Positions 8,965 to 17,492 are shown, counted from the stretch's first letter. The stretch is 64,000 bases of DNA from UBA8752 sp002336475 (GCA_943846755.1 OX044365.1:1860001-1924000), one strand, 5' to 3'. Numbers and translations: made by a program. The notes: generated by a model from the sequence alone, not told the origin.

Positions 8965-11000
8965 TAGGAAAGGGCGCGGCGAATGAGGTCGGCGTCGGCG
9001 TTTTGTGCCAAGGTGACTTTCAATTTGGGTTCGGCTTCCATGGCACGTCGAATGGCAAACTGAGCCTGGCTGCTGCGGGCCCAGCTTCTGCGGGCGATGC
9101 CGTTGTTGACATCCCAGTGGAGCATGGAGGTGAGTTTGGCTTCGGCTTCGGATGATCCGTCGAGGAGCATGCCAAATCCGCCATTGACCACTTCACCCCA
9201 TCCCACTCCGCCTCCATTGTGGAGGGACACCCATGTGGCCCCCCTGAACGCATCACCCACAAAATTTTGGACGGCCATGTCCGCGGTGAATGCAGAGCCG
9301 TCATAAATGTTAGACGTCTCCCGGTAGGGGGAGTCGGTTCCGCTGACATCATGGTGGTCACGGCCCAGAATGACAGGGCCTGAGAGTGCGCCACTGGCGA
9401 TGGCCTGGTTGAACGCCTTGGCGATGCGCATGCGGCCCTCTGCGTCGGCATAGAGAATGCGGGCCTGTGAACCGACCACAAGCTTGTTGGCCTTGGCTCC
9501 TCTAATCCACTGCACATTGTCGGCCATTTGCTGCCGGATTTCGGCCGGTGCCTCAGCCATCATGCCTTCGAGTACTTCGCATGCGATGGCATCTGTTTTG
9601 TCCAGATCGGCAGGGTCGCCTGAACCGCATACCCAACGGAACGGTCCAAAACCGTAATCAAAGCACATGGGGCCCATGATGTCTTGCACATAACTGGGGT
9701 ACCGAAAGGCTTCGCCGTCTTCAGCCATGATGTCGGCACCAGCCCTTGAACTCTCCAGCAAGAAGGCGTTCCCGTAGTCAAAGAAATACGTTCCTTTTTC
9801 AGTGTGTCGGTTGACAGCAGCGGTATGCCGGCGCAGGCTTTGTTGGACACACTCCTTGAACCGTTCGGGGTCCTCGGCCATCATTTTTTGTGCCGACTCG
9901 AACGTAAGTCCAGCGGGGTAGTAGCCCCCTGCCCATGGGTTGTGTAAGGACGTTTGATCTGAACCCAGATGTATGTGGATGTCCGCATCGTAGAAGTGTT
10001 CCCAGATGTCAACCACATTGCCCAGGTAGGCATAGCTCACGGCCTCTTTGCTGGCCATCGAGGCTTTCACGCGGCGAGCGAGTTCAGCAACATCTTCTAT
10101 GACGTGGTCTACCCAGCCTTGTTCGTGGCGTTTCCAAGCCGCTGCACCGTCCACTTCAGCGGTGACTGAGACGACACCAGCGATGTTGCCTGCTTTGGGT
10201 TGGGCACCGGACATTCCTCCAAGGCCAGCGGTCACAAAAAGTTTGCCTGCAAGCGTAGGGTTCTCGGGGTCCAAACGGCGACCTGCGTTGAGCACGGTGA
10301 TGGTGGTCCCGTGCACGATGCCTTGGGGCCCTATGTACATGTAGGATCCCGCGGTCATTTGGCCATACTGGCTCACGCCCAAAGCATTCATGCGTTCGAG
10401 GTCATCGGCACCGCTGTAATTGGGGATGACCATGCCGTTGGTCACGACCACACGTGGTGCAGTGGCATGGGAGGGGAACAACCCTAGGGGGTGGCCGCTG
10501 TACATGACCAGCGTTTGTTCATTGGTCATTTCGCTCAAATAGCGCATGACCAAGCGGTATTGGGCCCAGTTCTGAAAGACCGCCCCGTTGCCTCCATACG
10601 TGATCAACTCTTCGGGGTGTTGTGCCACCGCGGGGTCCAGGTTGTTCTGGATCATCAGCATGATCGCCGCCGCCTGAGGTGTCTGGGCGGGGTATGCGTC
10701 AATGGGGCGCGCATGCACGGCGTACTTCGGCATGAACCGGTACATGTAGATGCGGCCGAAGTCGCGAAGTTCTGCGGCAAACTCTGGCGCGAGGACTTCG
10801 TGTTGTGCGACAGGAAAATACCGCAAGGCATTGGCCAGGGCCAGCTCTTTTTGTTTGGGGTTCAGGATGTCCTTGCGCACTGGGGCGTGTGAGACATCGG
10901 CTGAACGTTGCTGAGCTTCGGGCAGGGCGTCGGGGAGCCCGGCGGCTATTTCCTGACGAAACGCAGCAGTGGTTGGATCGGTGGCAATGGTGGTATTCAT
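8964..11000 (-). CDS. hutU: Urocanate hydratase
   Basis: This 678-residue enzyme adds water to urocanate to give imidazolone propionate, the second step of histidine breakdown, using tightly bound NAD. Recognisable stretches include ITYGGNGAVFQNWAQYRLV, GLGGMSGAQPKA, DQTSLHNPWAGGYYPAG and FGPFRWVCGSGDPADL; the last holds the conserved active-site Cys. The length matches the longer form of the family rather than the 550-residue Pseudomonas type. The ATG at 11000 is preferred; an upstream in-frame start at 11129 would overlap the DUF5522 gene. No hutH, hutI or hutG lies in this window, so the rest of the pathway must be elsewhere. Confidence 0.94.
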   Translation of the reverse strand: MNTTIATDPTTAAFRQEIAAGLPDALPEAQQRSADVSHAPVRKDILNPKQKELALANALRYFPVAQHEVLAPEFAAELRDFGRIYMYRFMPKYAVHARPIDAYPAQTPQAAAIMLMIQNNLDPAVAQHPEELITYGGNGAVFQNWAQYRLVMRYLSEMTNEQTLVMYSGHPLGLFPSHATAPRVVVTNGMVIPNYSGADDLERMNALGVSQYGQMTAGSYMYIGPQGIVHGTTITVLNAGRRLDPENPTLAGKLFVTAGLGGMSGAQPKAGNIAGVVSVTAEVDGAAAWKRHEQGWVDHVIEDVAELARRVKASMASKEAVSYAYLGNVVDIWEHFYDADIHIHLGSDQTSLHNPWAGGYYPAGLTFESAQKMMAEDPERFKECVQQSLRRHTAAVNRHTEKGTYFFDYGNAFLLESSRAGADIMAEDGEAFRYPSYVQDIMGPMCFDYGFGPFRWVCGSGDPADLDKTDAIACEVLEGMMAEAPAEIRQQMADNVQWIRGAKANKLVVGSQARILYADAEGRMRIAKAFNQAIASGALSGPVILGRDHHDVSGTDSPYRETSNIYDGSAFTADMAVQNFVGDAFRGATWVSLHNGGGVGWGEVVNGGFGMLLDGSSEAEAKLTSMLHWDVNNGIARRSWARSSQAQFAIRRAMEAEPKLKVTLAQNADADLIRRALS

Positions 11001-11010
11001 GGCGATCGGT

Positions 11011-11193
11011 TCAGAGGCCTTTGGGGTTGCGGATGCGACCTGTCCCCTTGTCGTAACCATAGGGACAGTGCTTGCAACCGCTGGTACAGCAATAGCCGCG
11101 TTTGCGGTGATATTGTTCAGTGAACACAAGGAATCCTTCTGGTGAAGGATAAGTGTCTCCTTCTTCGATGGGGATTTTCCTTGATCGGTCCAC
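11011..11193 (-). CDS. DUF5522 small cysteine-rich protein
   Basis: The 60-residue protein carries the characteristic motif GYCCTSGCKHCPYGYD near its centre, with four cysteines and a His that could bind a metal. It follows the pattern of DUF5522, a family of unknown function found in Bacteroidota and Proteobacteria. It starts 21 bases after the MurF-Alr stop and ends 10 bases before hutU, so it is probably expressed with hutU. A metal site is inferred only from the Cys pattern. Confidence 0.8.
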   Translation of the reverse strand: MDRSRKIPIEEGDTYPSPEGFLVFTEQYHRKRGYCCTSGCKHCPYGYDKGTGRIRNPKGL

Positions 11194-11214
11194 GGCCCGA
11201 AGTTACGATGGCAC

Positions 11215-13749
11215 TTAGGTGCGCAGGTGCCTTCGCCTCACCCGCTGGGGAATGCGGCACAGTATTTCATAGGGAATGGTGCCGGTGGCGGAAGCCAGGT
11301 CTTCTAGGGAAGCTTGGTCACCAAATATTTCTACCGGGTCCCCCACCCTGACCGTCAAACCCGTGACATCGATCATGCAACCATCCATGCAAACAGGCCC
11401 AACCGTAGGGCACAACTGGCCTCCTGTGAAAAGGTGCACGTTCCCCATTCCAGCAGAGCGCGGAAGGCCGTCTGCATAGCCCACAGGTAAGGTTGCGATT
11501 AGCCGGTCGTGGTCTGCTGAATCTTTTGCGCCATAACCAACAGGCGTTCCTGCAGGAACGGTGTGCAGGTGGCTGATTCGCGTGTGAAACCGGCCGATGG
11601 GCTGGAGGTTTTCCATGGTGCCAGAGGCATCCAGGCCATACAGACCCAGTCCAATGCGCACCATGTCGAAATGGGCTTCAGGGAACCGTGCCGCTCCCGA
11701 GGTATTGGCCAAGTGCCGGATGAATTGCGGCCCCTCTGACCCGCCTGTAGTGCTGGACCAACCTGACTGAACCGCCTGACAAGCAGCATTGTAGGCCTTG
11801 ATTTGCTGGTGGGTATGGGCGTCTGCTTGGGCGTCATCGGCTGCAGACAAGTGGCTGTAGACACTGATGATGGGAATGCCGAGCGCGGCACATTTTGCCC
11901 CCGCTGCGTGTGCTTCTTCGGGCGCGAGCCCAAGCCGGTGCATTCCTGTTTCGACTTTGAGGTGCACGCCGTTGGTACGGGGATCAGATCCGGTGTGGTT
12001 TGCGCGGGCCCGGCCCCATTGGTCGAGGGTGTCCAACCGGTGTACTTCGGGTTCGAGGCGCCACTCCAACAGGTCTTGAAACCGCTGGGGGTCGGCATTT
12101 AAAACCATGATGGGGCATTGTACCCCAGCTTTTCGAAGGGCGGTGCCTTCTTCAGTGAAGGCCACGGCCAGGCGGGATATACCGAGGCGGTTTAACTCAA
12201 CCGCAACGGCGTCGCCGGCCCCGTATGCGAAGGCTTTGACCATGCCCATGATGGGCAGTCCAAACTTCTCTCTGTGTTGCTCGAGGTTCTGGGCGAGCCT
12301 GCCTAAATCCAGGTCAAAAACGGTGGTGTGCGGGTTGGCTTCGAGCGCACGGGACACCCTTTCAAAGGCAAATGCCCGTCCTCCTTTGACGAGCACATTC
12401 CAGCCTTGCAAGCGGTCCAGTGCTGTGCTATTGAGAAGCGCCTCTGTCGTGTTGAAGCGCTCTGTTTTATCGTCAGGGACACCGGGAATTCCATTCGAAA
12501 GTTCAGACCCTACGGAAATCCAGTGGTCGATTTGATGCTGTCCCAAGGTGAGCTTGAGCCTTTTGAATTGGTCGGGATCGTGGCGGTCGTAGGGCACCAA
12601 ATCAGACAGGATGACGGCTTTTTTATGGTTGCCAGCAAGGCGGTCCAACGCCTCTAATGCTGTAGACAGTCCATCGAGGTCGTGGTTCCACGTGTCATTG
12701 ATGATGGTTCCTCCACCTGTTCCGGACAAGTGCTCCAAGCGCATTCCGAGGGGCTGGAGGAGGGGGAGCTTCTCTGTAACCGCATCAACGTTACCGGTTA
12801 ACTCGAGCACAAGAAGCGCTGCCGTGAGGGCATTTGATAGGCTGGCATCGTCAGCGAAGGGGACCCTCCAGTTGAGGTGCTTTCCCCTCCATGTGCCTGA
12901 CAGTACGGTGTGATGTTCTTCTTTTTCGAGGTGCCCGATGCGCAACGCGCACGTTCCTGGAAGGGTGTCCGGTTCAGCAGAACTCGGAACCGCCCAATGG
13001 ATGCACCGTGTTGCCATGTTTTGGTCGCGTAATGCCTGGATCACGTCGGGGTCATGCGTGCCCAAAATCACATTGTCGCAGTCTTTAAACAAGCGGACTT
13101 TTTCCTGGGCTTTGGATGTTCGGTGAGAGAAATGGCCACCATGGGCTTCTCCAAAGTGCACCATGACGCCAATGTGGGGTTGAATGATCGAGGCCAAGAC
13201 TTCCATTTCGCCTGGCATCGAAATGCCTGCTTCTACGAGGTAAGTCTCGGCCTTGTCGTCCATTGCCCACAGGGAAAGCGGGACGCCAACTTGGCTGTTC
13301 CAGCTGCCTGGACTTCTAGATACGCGGTGTGTACCCGGCGTCAAAGCGTGTGCCCATTCTTTGACGGTAGTCTTGCCATTGGACCCTGTGATTCCCACAA
13401 CTTTTCCTGTGCGAGCAAGCCGCGCAGCGCGGCCCAGAGCCTGCAGTGCAGCCAATGTGTCAGGCACGCGCAAGACATGGCCTTCGGGGTCTTCGCCTGA
13501 CCAGTCTGAAGCGAGTATAAAGCCCTGAACACCGGCTGCAGCAGCTGCGGCCACGTGGGCGTGTCCGTCGTGACGGGGCCCGCGCAGCGCGATGAATACG
13601 GTATGAGACAGTATTTCCGCGGTACCGTGAAGTGTGCGGGTATCCGTGGACAGGTGCTCGAAATGGGGAGGTCCTTGATTGGCCGTCGCTGTTACCGCCC
13701 CGGAGAGGGAGGTTGCCAGGTGACTCCAAAGGTCCCCGCCGATGGTCAT
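11215..13749 (-). CDS. murF-alr: Bifunctional MurF - alanine racemase fusion
   Basis: The 844-residue protein joins two peptidoglycan enzymes. Residues 1 to about 460 are MurF (UDP-MurNAc-tripeptide:D-Ala-D-Ala ligase), with the ATP-binding loop VGITGSNGKTTVKEW and the Mur ligase centre and C-terminal domains. Residues from about 475 to 844 are a PLP alanine racemase: MVKAFAYGAG holds the PLP lysine, and VGYGAKDS and PVGYADGLPRS are typical, with the first containing the second catalytic Tyr. One chain therefore makes D-Ala and uses the dipeptide derived from it. This fusion is common in Bacteroidota. The start overlaps the thymidine kinase stop by four bases (ATGA). Confidence 0.96.
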   Translation of the reverse strand: MTIGGDLWSHLATSLSGAVTATANQGPPHFEHLSTDTRTLHGTAEILSHTVFIALRGPRHDGHAHVAAAAAAGVQGFILASDWSGEDPEGHVLRVPDTLAALQALGRAARLARTGKVVGITGSNGKTTVKEWAHALTPGTHRVSRSPGSWNSQVGVPLSLWAMDDKAETYLVEAGISMPGEMEVLASIIQPHIGVMVHFGEAHGGHFSHRTSKAQEKVRLFKDCDNVILGTHDPDVIQALRDQNMATRCIHWAVPSSAEPDTLPGTCALRIGHLEKEEHHTVLSGTWRGKHLNWRVPFADDASLSNALTAALLVLELTGNVDAVTEKLPLLQPLGMRLEHLSGTGGGTIINDTWNHDLDGLSTALEALDRLAGNHKKAVILSDLVPYDRHDPDQFKRLKLTLGQHQIDHWISVGSELSNGIPGVPDDKTERFNTTEALLNSTALDRLQGWNVLVKGGRAFAFERVSRALEANPHTTVFDLDLGRLAQNLEQHREKFGLPIMGMVKAFAYGAGDAVAVELNRLGISRLAVAFTEEGTALRKAGVQCPIMVLNADPQRFQDLLEWRLEPEVHRLDTLDQWGRARANHTGSDPRTNGVHLKVETGMHRLGLAPEEAHAAGAKCAALGIPIISVYSHLSAADDAQADAHTHQQIKAYNAACQAVQSGWSSTTGGSEGPQFIRHLANTSGAARFPEAHFDMVRIGLGLYGLDASGTMENLQPIGRFHTRISHLHTVPAGTPVGYGAKDSADHDRLIATLPVGYADGLPRSAGMGNVHLFTGGQLCPTVGPVCMDGCMIDVTGLTVRVGDPVEIFGDQASLEDLASATGTIPYEILCRIPQRVRRRHLRT

Positions 13750-14372
13750 TCGGCGCTGGTGACGCGGTGGTGAGCGCGGACCACCACCTCATTGTAAGGT
13801 TCACGTGACAGCGCTTGATAAGACTCGGCGCCACCAATTTGAACGTCTTCGCTGCCGCCTTCCATGCGGTGAGAGAAGTGGGCAGGCCTCCCCGTGATGG
13901 AGCAAATGGCATGCAACTTGGTCACATACTCGGCATGTGCCAAGAGCAGAGGAATGCACCCAAATGGACGTCCGAGATAGTCGAGGTCCAAGCCCGCAGT
14001 GATGACCCTGATGCCCGAATCAGCCAATCTGTTGCAGACGTCTACAATTTTTTCTCCGAAGAACTGGACCTCGTCAATGCCGACCACGTCTGGCATCTTA
14101 TCGTCGGCAATCAACTGCTCTACCATGGCTTCTAGGGCAGGAGCATCGGCCATAGCGTGGGCGGGTTGGCGGCGCGCATCATGGCTGACCACGTCGGTCG
14201 TGTCATGGCGGTTGTCGCGCTCAGGCTTAAACAAGGTCACGGCCTGTTTCGCCAAGCTGGCCCGGCGCAAGCGGCGCAGCAGCTCTTCTGTTTTTCCGGA
14301 AAACATCGGGCCGGCAATGACCTCGATGGTGCCACCGACTGGATGGGGCGGATGTCTTTCGTATGCCGTCAT
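13746..14372 (-). CDS. tdk: Thymidine kinase (type II)
   Basis: The 208-residue salvage enzyme phosphorylates thymidine with ATP. It has the P-loop GPMFSGKT at residues 21-28, the DE pair in VVGIDEVQFF (about 97-105), and the lasso-domain segment AEYVTKLHAIC. The usual zinc site is eroded: the expected CxxC is C157-S-I-T160, and the C-terminal pair is replaced by S189 in YQALSREPY, as I recall for other flavobacterial enzymes. It is the first gene of a unit with murF-alr. Confidence 0.95.
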   Translation of the reverse strand: MTAYERHPPHPVGGTIEVIAGPMFSGKTEELLRRLRRASLAKQAVTLFKPERDNRHDTTDVVSHDARRQPAHAMADAPALEAMVEQLIADDKMPDVVGIDEVQFFGEKIVDVCNRLADSGIRVITAGLDLDYLGRPFGCIPLLLAHAEYVTKLHAICSITGRPAHFSHRMEGGSEDVQIGGAESYQALSREPYNEVVVRAHHRVTSAE

Positions 14373-14499
14373 GAATCCTCAATTTTACGATGGAGTTCGG
14401 GCAAGTGGTGCGGTATCTTTTCCAAGCACTGTGCACGGACGTTTTTGGCAGGTGTTTGGTCATCCACTTTGGTCCGTGGGAAACACTCTTGCTCAGGGG

Positions 14500-14531
14500 T
14501 TTGTACCCCATCGGAATTGCCACTATATTCG
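14500..14531 (+). promoter_or_regulatory. Bacteroidota-type promoter upstream of rplM
   Basis: TTTG (14500-14503) is followed after 20 bases by TATATTCG (14524-14531), one base from the TAnnTTTG consensus. It lies in the 198-base gap between divergent tdk and rplM, 39 bases before the rplM GTG, and would drive the ribosomal-protein block. The rest of the gap shows no gene. Confidence 0.6.
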
Positions 14532-14570
14532 CACCCCGAATTTTCCGGGGTTTATCAACTACGAAGCGCA

Positions 14571-15020
14571 GTGGATACGTTGAGCTACAAAACCGTCTCC
14601 GTCAACAAGGAGAACGCCGACAAGAAATGGTTGCTGGTCGATGCCGAGGGGCAGCGACTGGGCCGTCTTTGTTCTGAAATCGCCCGCCTCCTTAGAGGAA
14701 AGCACAAGGTGAATTTCACCCCGCACGCAGATTGTGGTGACTACGTCATTGTAATCAATGCTGAGAAGGTGGAGTTGACTGGAAACAAGTGGGAGGACAA
14801 AGAGTACATCCGTTACTCAGGTTACCCAGGTGGTCAATACCGCCGTACCGCCAAGGAAGTGCTTGAGCGCACTCCAGAGCGTTTGGTAGAAAATGCTGTT
14901 CGCGGCATGCTTCCTAAGAACCGCCTTGGCCGCGCCATTTACAAGAACCTTCACGTTATCGTTGGTGCTGAGCACAGCCATGAGGCACAGCAGCCCACCG
15001 CTCACGCCATTCCCTCCTGA
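14571..15020 (+). CDS. rplM: 50S ribosomal protein L13 (uL13)
   Basis: The 149-residue protein matches L13 throughout: KKWLLVDAEGQRLGRLCSEI, DYVIVINAEKVELTGNKW, GYPGG, AVRGMLPKNRLGRAIYKNL and the phylum-typical end EHSHEAQQP. It binds 23S rRNA early in large-subunit assembly. The start is a GTG at 14571, giving the N-terminus MDTLSYKTVSVN seen in Bacteroidota L13; the region upstream is open but contains the promoter. rpsI follows after 5 bases, the conserved L13-S9 pair. Confidence 0.96.
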   Translation: MDTLSYKTVSVNKENADKKWLLVDAEGQRLGRLCSEIARLLRGKHKVNFTPHADCGDYVIVINAEKVELTGNKWEDKEYIRYSGYPGGQYRRTAKEVLERTPERLVENAVRGMLPKNRLGRAIYKNLHVIVGAEHSHEAQQPTAHAIPS

Positions 15021-15025
15021 TTCGC

Positions 15026-15412
15026 ATGCAGACGATCAATACCTCAGGACGCCGTAAGAATGCCATCGCCCGCGTTTACATGACGCAAGGCACTGGCAAG
15101 GTGACCATCAATAAGCGGGACATTACGGAGTACTTCCCGCTCCCTACCCTTCAATACAAGGTCAAGCAGCCCTTTATGCTGACTGAGACCCTCGACCAGT
15201 TCGACATCAAGGCGAACCTCGATGGCGGCGGCATTACTGGACAAGCGGAGGCCCTGCGCCTGGCGATCTCCAAGGCGCTAATCGAATTGAACGAAGAGCT
15301 CAAGCCCACTTTGAAAGCCGAAGGCCTCACCACCCGTGATCCACGTATGGTTGAGCGTAAGAAGTTCGGTCAGAAGAAGGCTCGGAAGAAGTTCCAGTTC
15401 TCTAAGCGCTGA
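15026..15412 (+). CDS. rpsI: 30S ribosomal protein S9 (uS9)
   Basis: The 128-residue protein begins MQTINTSGRRKNAIARVYM and ends FGQKKARKKFQFSKR, the basic tail that reaches the P-site tRNA. Length and motifs are standard for S9. It directly follows rplM and is followed, after a 103-base gap with a hairpin, by rpsB. Confidence 0.97.
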   Translation: MQTINTSGRRKNAIARVYMTQGTGKVTINKRDITEYFPLPTLQYKVKQPFMLTETLDQFDIKANLDGGGITGQAEALRLAISKALIELNEELKPTLKAEGLTTRDPRMVERKKFGQKKARKKFQFSKR

Positions 15413-15454
15413 TCTACAGCAACTCTTTTCTTTTTTATATACAGCTAGCATCCA

Positions 15455-15491
15455 AACAGAGGGGACCTTCACCAGAAGCTACCTCTCTGTT
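15455..15491 (+). promoter_or_regulatory. Hairpin in the leader of rpsB
   Basis: AACAGAGGGG (15455-15464) pairs with CCTCTCTGTT (15482-15491) through ten base pairs, including one G-U, around a 17-base loop. It ends 24 bases before the rpsB ATG. It is not followed by a T-run, so it is not an ordinary terminator. A role in S2 autoregulation is possible by analogy with the rpsB leader of enterobacteria, but the element here is unrelated in sequence as far as I can see. Confidence 0.45.
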
Positions 15492-15515
15492 GCTTAACCC
15501 CAGGAACGTAGCATT

Positions 15516-16529
15516 ATGGCACGCACCAACTTCGACCAACTGCTTCAAGCAGGATCCCACTTCGGCCACCTCAAGCGCAAGTGGAACCCCCATATGGCCC
15601 CTTACATCTTCACGGAGAAGAAGGGCATCCACATCATTGACCTTCACAAGACTGTTGTACTTGTGGACGATGCCGCAGCGGCTGCCAAGCAGATGGCCAA
15701 GAGTGGAAAGCGCATCTTGTTTGTCGCGACCAAAAAGCAAGCAAAGGATATCGTAACGGAAGCGGCTGAGTCCGTGAACATGCCTTACGTGACCGAGCGT
15801 TGGTCAGGAGGTATGTTGACCAACTTCGCGACCATCCGCAAGGCGATCCGCAAAATGACGCAGATCGACAAAATGGAGGCCGACGGTACGTTGAACACCA
15901 TGTCCAAGCGAGAGCGCCTTCAAGTGAGCCGTCAGCGCGCCAAGCTGGAAAAGAACCTCGGTTCGATCTCCGACATGAATCGGATCCCTGCTGCCGTGTT
16001 TATTGTAGACGTCATGAAAGAGCACATCGCCTTGGCAGAAGCCAAGAAGTTGGGCATTCCTGTCATTGCTATGGTGGACACCAACAGTGACCCCCGTCCT
16101 GTAGACTTTCCCATTCCTGCAAACGACGATGCGAGCAAGTCCATCAAGGCTGTTGTAGACGCTATCGTTGAGGGCATCAAAGAGGGACTGGCGGACCGTG
16201 GGTCCGATAAGGAGGCTGCCGCTAAGGCCGCTCCTGCTGCTGAGGCTGCTCCTGCTGCTGAGGCTGCTCCTGCTGCTGAGGCTGCTCCTGCTGCTGAGGC
16301 TGCTCCTGCTGCTGAGGCTGCTCCTGCTGCTGAGGCTGCTCCTGCCGCTGAGGCTGCTCCTGCCGCTGAGGCTGCTCCTGCCGCTGAGGCTGCTCCTGCT
16401 GCTGAGGCTGCTCCTGCCGCTGAGGCTGCTCCTGCAGAGGAAGCTGCTCCTGCCGCTGAGGCTGCTCCTGCAGAGGAAGCTGCTCCTGCCGCTGATGCAC
16501 CTGAAGGTGAAGGCGAGAAAGAGGCCTGA
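15516..16529 (+). CDS. rpsB: 30S ribosomal protein S2 (uS2) with a long Ala/Pro/Glu tail
   Basis: The first 235 or so residues are ordinary S2: LLQAGSHFGHLKRKWNPHM at the N-terminus, RWSGGMLTNFATIRKAI, and DTNSDPRPVDFPIPANDDA near the end of the core. The protein then continues for about 100 more residues as repeats of AAPAAE, ending DAPEGEGEKEA, so it is 337 long where 230-260 is usual. The tail is acidic, low in complexity and presumably flexible on the solvent side of the 30S subunit. tsf follows, the conserved S2-EF-Ts pairing. Confidence 0.96.
   Translation: MARTNFDQLLQAGSHFGHLKRKWNPHMAPYIFTEKKGIHIIDLHKTVVLVDDAAAAAKQMAKSGKRILFVATKKQAKDIVTEAAESVNMPYVTERWSGGMLTNFATIRKAIRKMTQIDKMEADGTLNTMSKRERLQVSRQRAKLEKNLGSISDMNRIPAAVFIVDVMKEHIALAEAKKLGIPVIAMVDTNSDPRPVDFPIPANDDASKSIKAVVDAIVEGIKEGLADRGSDKEAAAKAAPAAEAAPAAEAAPAAEAAPAAEAAPAAEAAPAAEAAPAAEAAPAAEAAPAAEAAPAAEAAPAAEAAPAEEAAPAAEAAPAEEAAPAADAPEGEGEKEA
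16227..16496 (+). repeat. 15-copy 18-bp tandem repeat within rpsB
   Basis: Exactly 270 bases form 15 in-frame units of 18 bases with consensus GCTGCTCCTGCTGCTGAG, each encoding AAPAAE or the variants AAPAEE and AAPAAD. Early copies are nearly identical (GCT-rich), while later ones carry GCC and GCA/GAG changes, so the 5' half looks more recently amplified. Such an array is prone to slippage, and each gain or loss would keep the frame. Confidence 0.95.
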
Positions 16530-16606
16530 ACCCATTTCGATTTCTGAATAAACCGAATTCACCCCGCGTGTTGTGATTGGATTCACCACGCAAAACCACC
16601 ACGACC

Positions 16607-17434
16607 ATGAGCATTACTGCAGCCGAAGTCAACAAGCTCCGCAAGCAAACTGGAGCAGGCATGATGGATTGCAAGAAGGCCCTGACCGAAGCCGAAGGCG
16701 ACTTCGACAAGGCCATCGAAATCCTTCGTAAGAAGGGTCAGAAAATTGCCGCCAAGCGCGGTGACAACGAAATTGGAGAAGGCGCTGTCCTCGCTTCAAC
16801 CAATGAGAACGCAACCCGCGGTTGCATCATCTCATTGAACTGTGAGACAGACTTTGTTGCCAAGAATTCGGACTACGTATCCTTTACCCAAAGCATCCTC
16901 GACATCGCGGTGTCTTCGAACGCTGCAGACAAGGATGCACTGCTCGCCCAACCTCACCCCACTGGTGTGACGGTCGGTGAGGAAATCACCAATCAGATGG
17001 GACGCCTCGGCGAGCGCATCGAGATCAGCCGTTATGAGCAGGTCACTGGCGAAGCTGTGGTGGCTTACATCCACCCAGGCAACCGTTTGTCTACCCTCGT
17101 TGCTTTTAACGGAGCAGTAGACGCACAGACCGGAAAAGATGTTGCCATGCAGGCAGCGGCCATGTCGCCGATCGCGTTGGACGAGTCCAGCATTGACCAG
17201 GCGACCATCGACAAGGAGCTTGAGATTGGAAAGGAACTGGCCATCAAGGAGGGCAAGCCCGCCGAAATGGCAGAAAACATTGCCAAGGGCCGCTTGAAGA
17301 AGTGGTTCAGGGAGGTGACCCTGGTGCACCAGGCGTTCATCAAAAACAACAAGCAAAGTGTAGCCGACTATGTGAAGGAGGCTGGCGGGGGTGACCGCGC
17401 CATTACCGGTTTTAGTCGGGTAAGCCTCGACTAA
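16607..17434 (+). CDS. tsf: Translation elongation factor Ts
   Basis: The 275-residue protein exchanges GDP for GTP on EF-Tu. It shows the UBA-like N-terminal domain (AAEVNKLRKQTGAGMMDCKKAL), the hinge region KKGQKIAAKRGDNEIGEG, and the core segments LNCETDFVAKNSDY and VAYIHPGNRLSTLVAF. The ATG at 16607 gives the expected N-terminus; the slightly earlier start at 16577 would add ten unconserved residues. It lies 77 bases after rpsB and is followed by an intrinsic terminator. Confidence 0.96.
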   Translation: MSITAAEVNKLRKQTGAGMMDCKKALTEAEGDFDKAIEILRKKGQKIAAKRGDNEIGEGAVLASTNENATRGCIISLNCETDFVAKNSDYVSFTQSILDIAVSSNAADKDALLAQPHPTGVTVGEEITNQMGRLGERIEISRYEQVTGEAVVAYIHPGNRLSTLVAFNGAVDAQTGKDVAMQAAAMSPIALDESSIDQATIDKELEIGKELAIKEGKPAEMAENIAKGRLKKWFREVTLVHQAFIKNNKQSVADYVKEAGGGDRAITGFSRVSLD

Positions 17435-17457
17435 AGGCCAGACAAATCAAACGTTGG

Positions 17458-17492
17458 AACGGGCTGCTCGAAAGGGTGGCCCGTTTTCTTTT
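17458..17492 (+). terminator. Intrinsic terminator after tsf
   Basis: AACGGGC (17458-17464) pairs with GCCCGTT (17479-17485), followed by a T-rich run TTTTCTTTT (17484-17492). It separates the ribosomal-protein/EF-Ts unit from pyrH-frr, although read-through could still link them. Confidence 0.8.

Noticed and set aside
14227..14523. Small minus-strand frame over the tdk start and the tdk-rplM gap
   Set aside because: It overlaps tdk in another frame and the rplM promoter, and shows no family features.
14533..14551. Hairpin ACCCCG-N7-CGGGGT upstream of rplM as a leader element
   Set aside because: The likely transcription start (about 14535-14538, from the -7 box at 14524-14531) falls inside the left arm, so the stem would not form in the message from that promoter.
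16227..16496. Regular repeat resembling a CRISPR array
   Set aside because: The units are adjacent with no spacers and translate in frame in rpsB.
15804..16589. Ser/Arg- and Leu-rich open frames across the rpsB repeat (both strands)
   Set aside because: These are other frames of the 18-bp repeat array. Only the S2 frame makes sense, and the repetitive composition explains the absence of stops.
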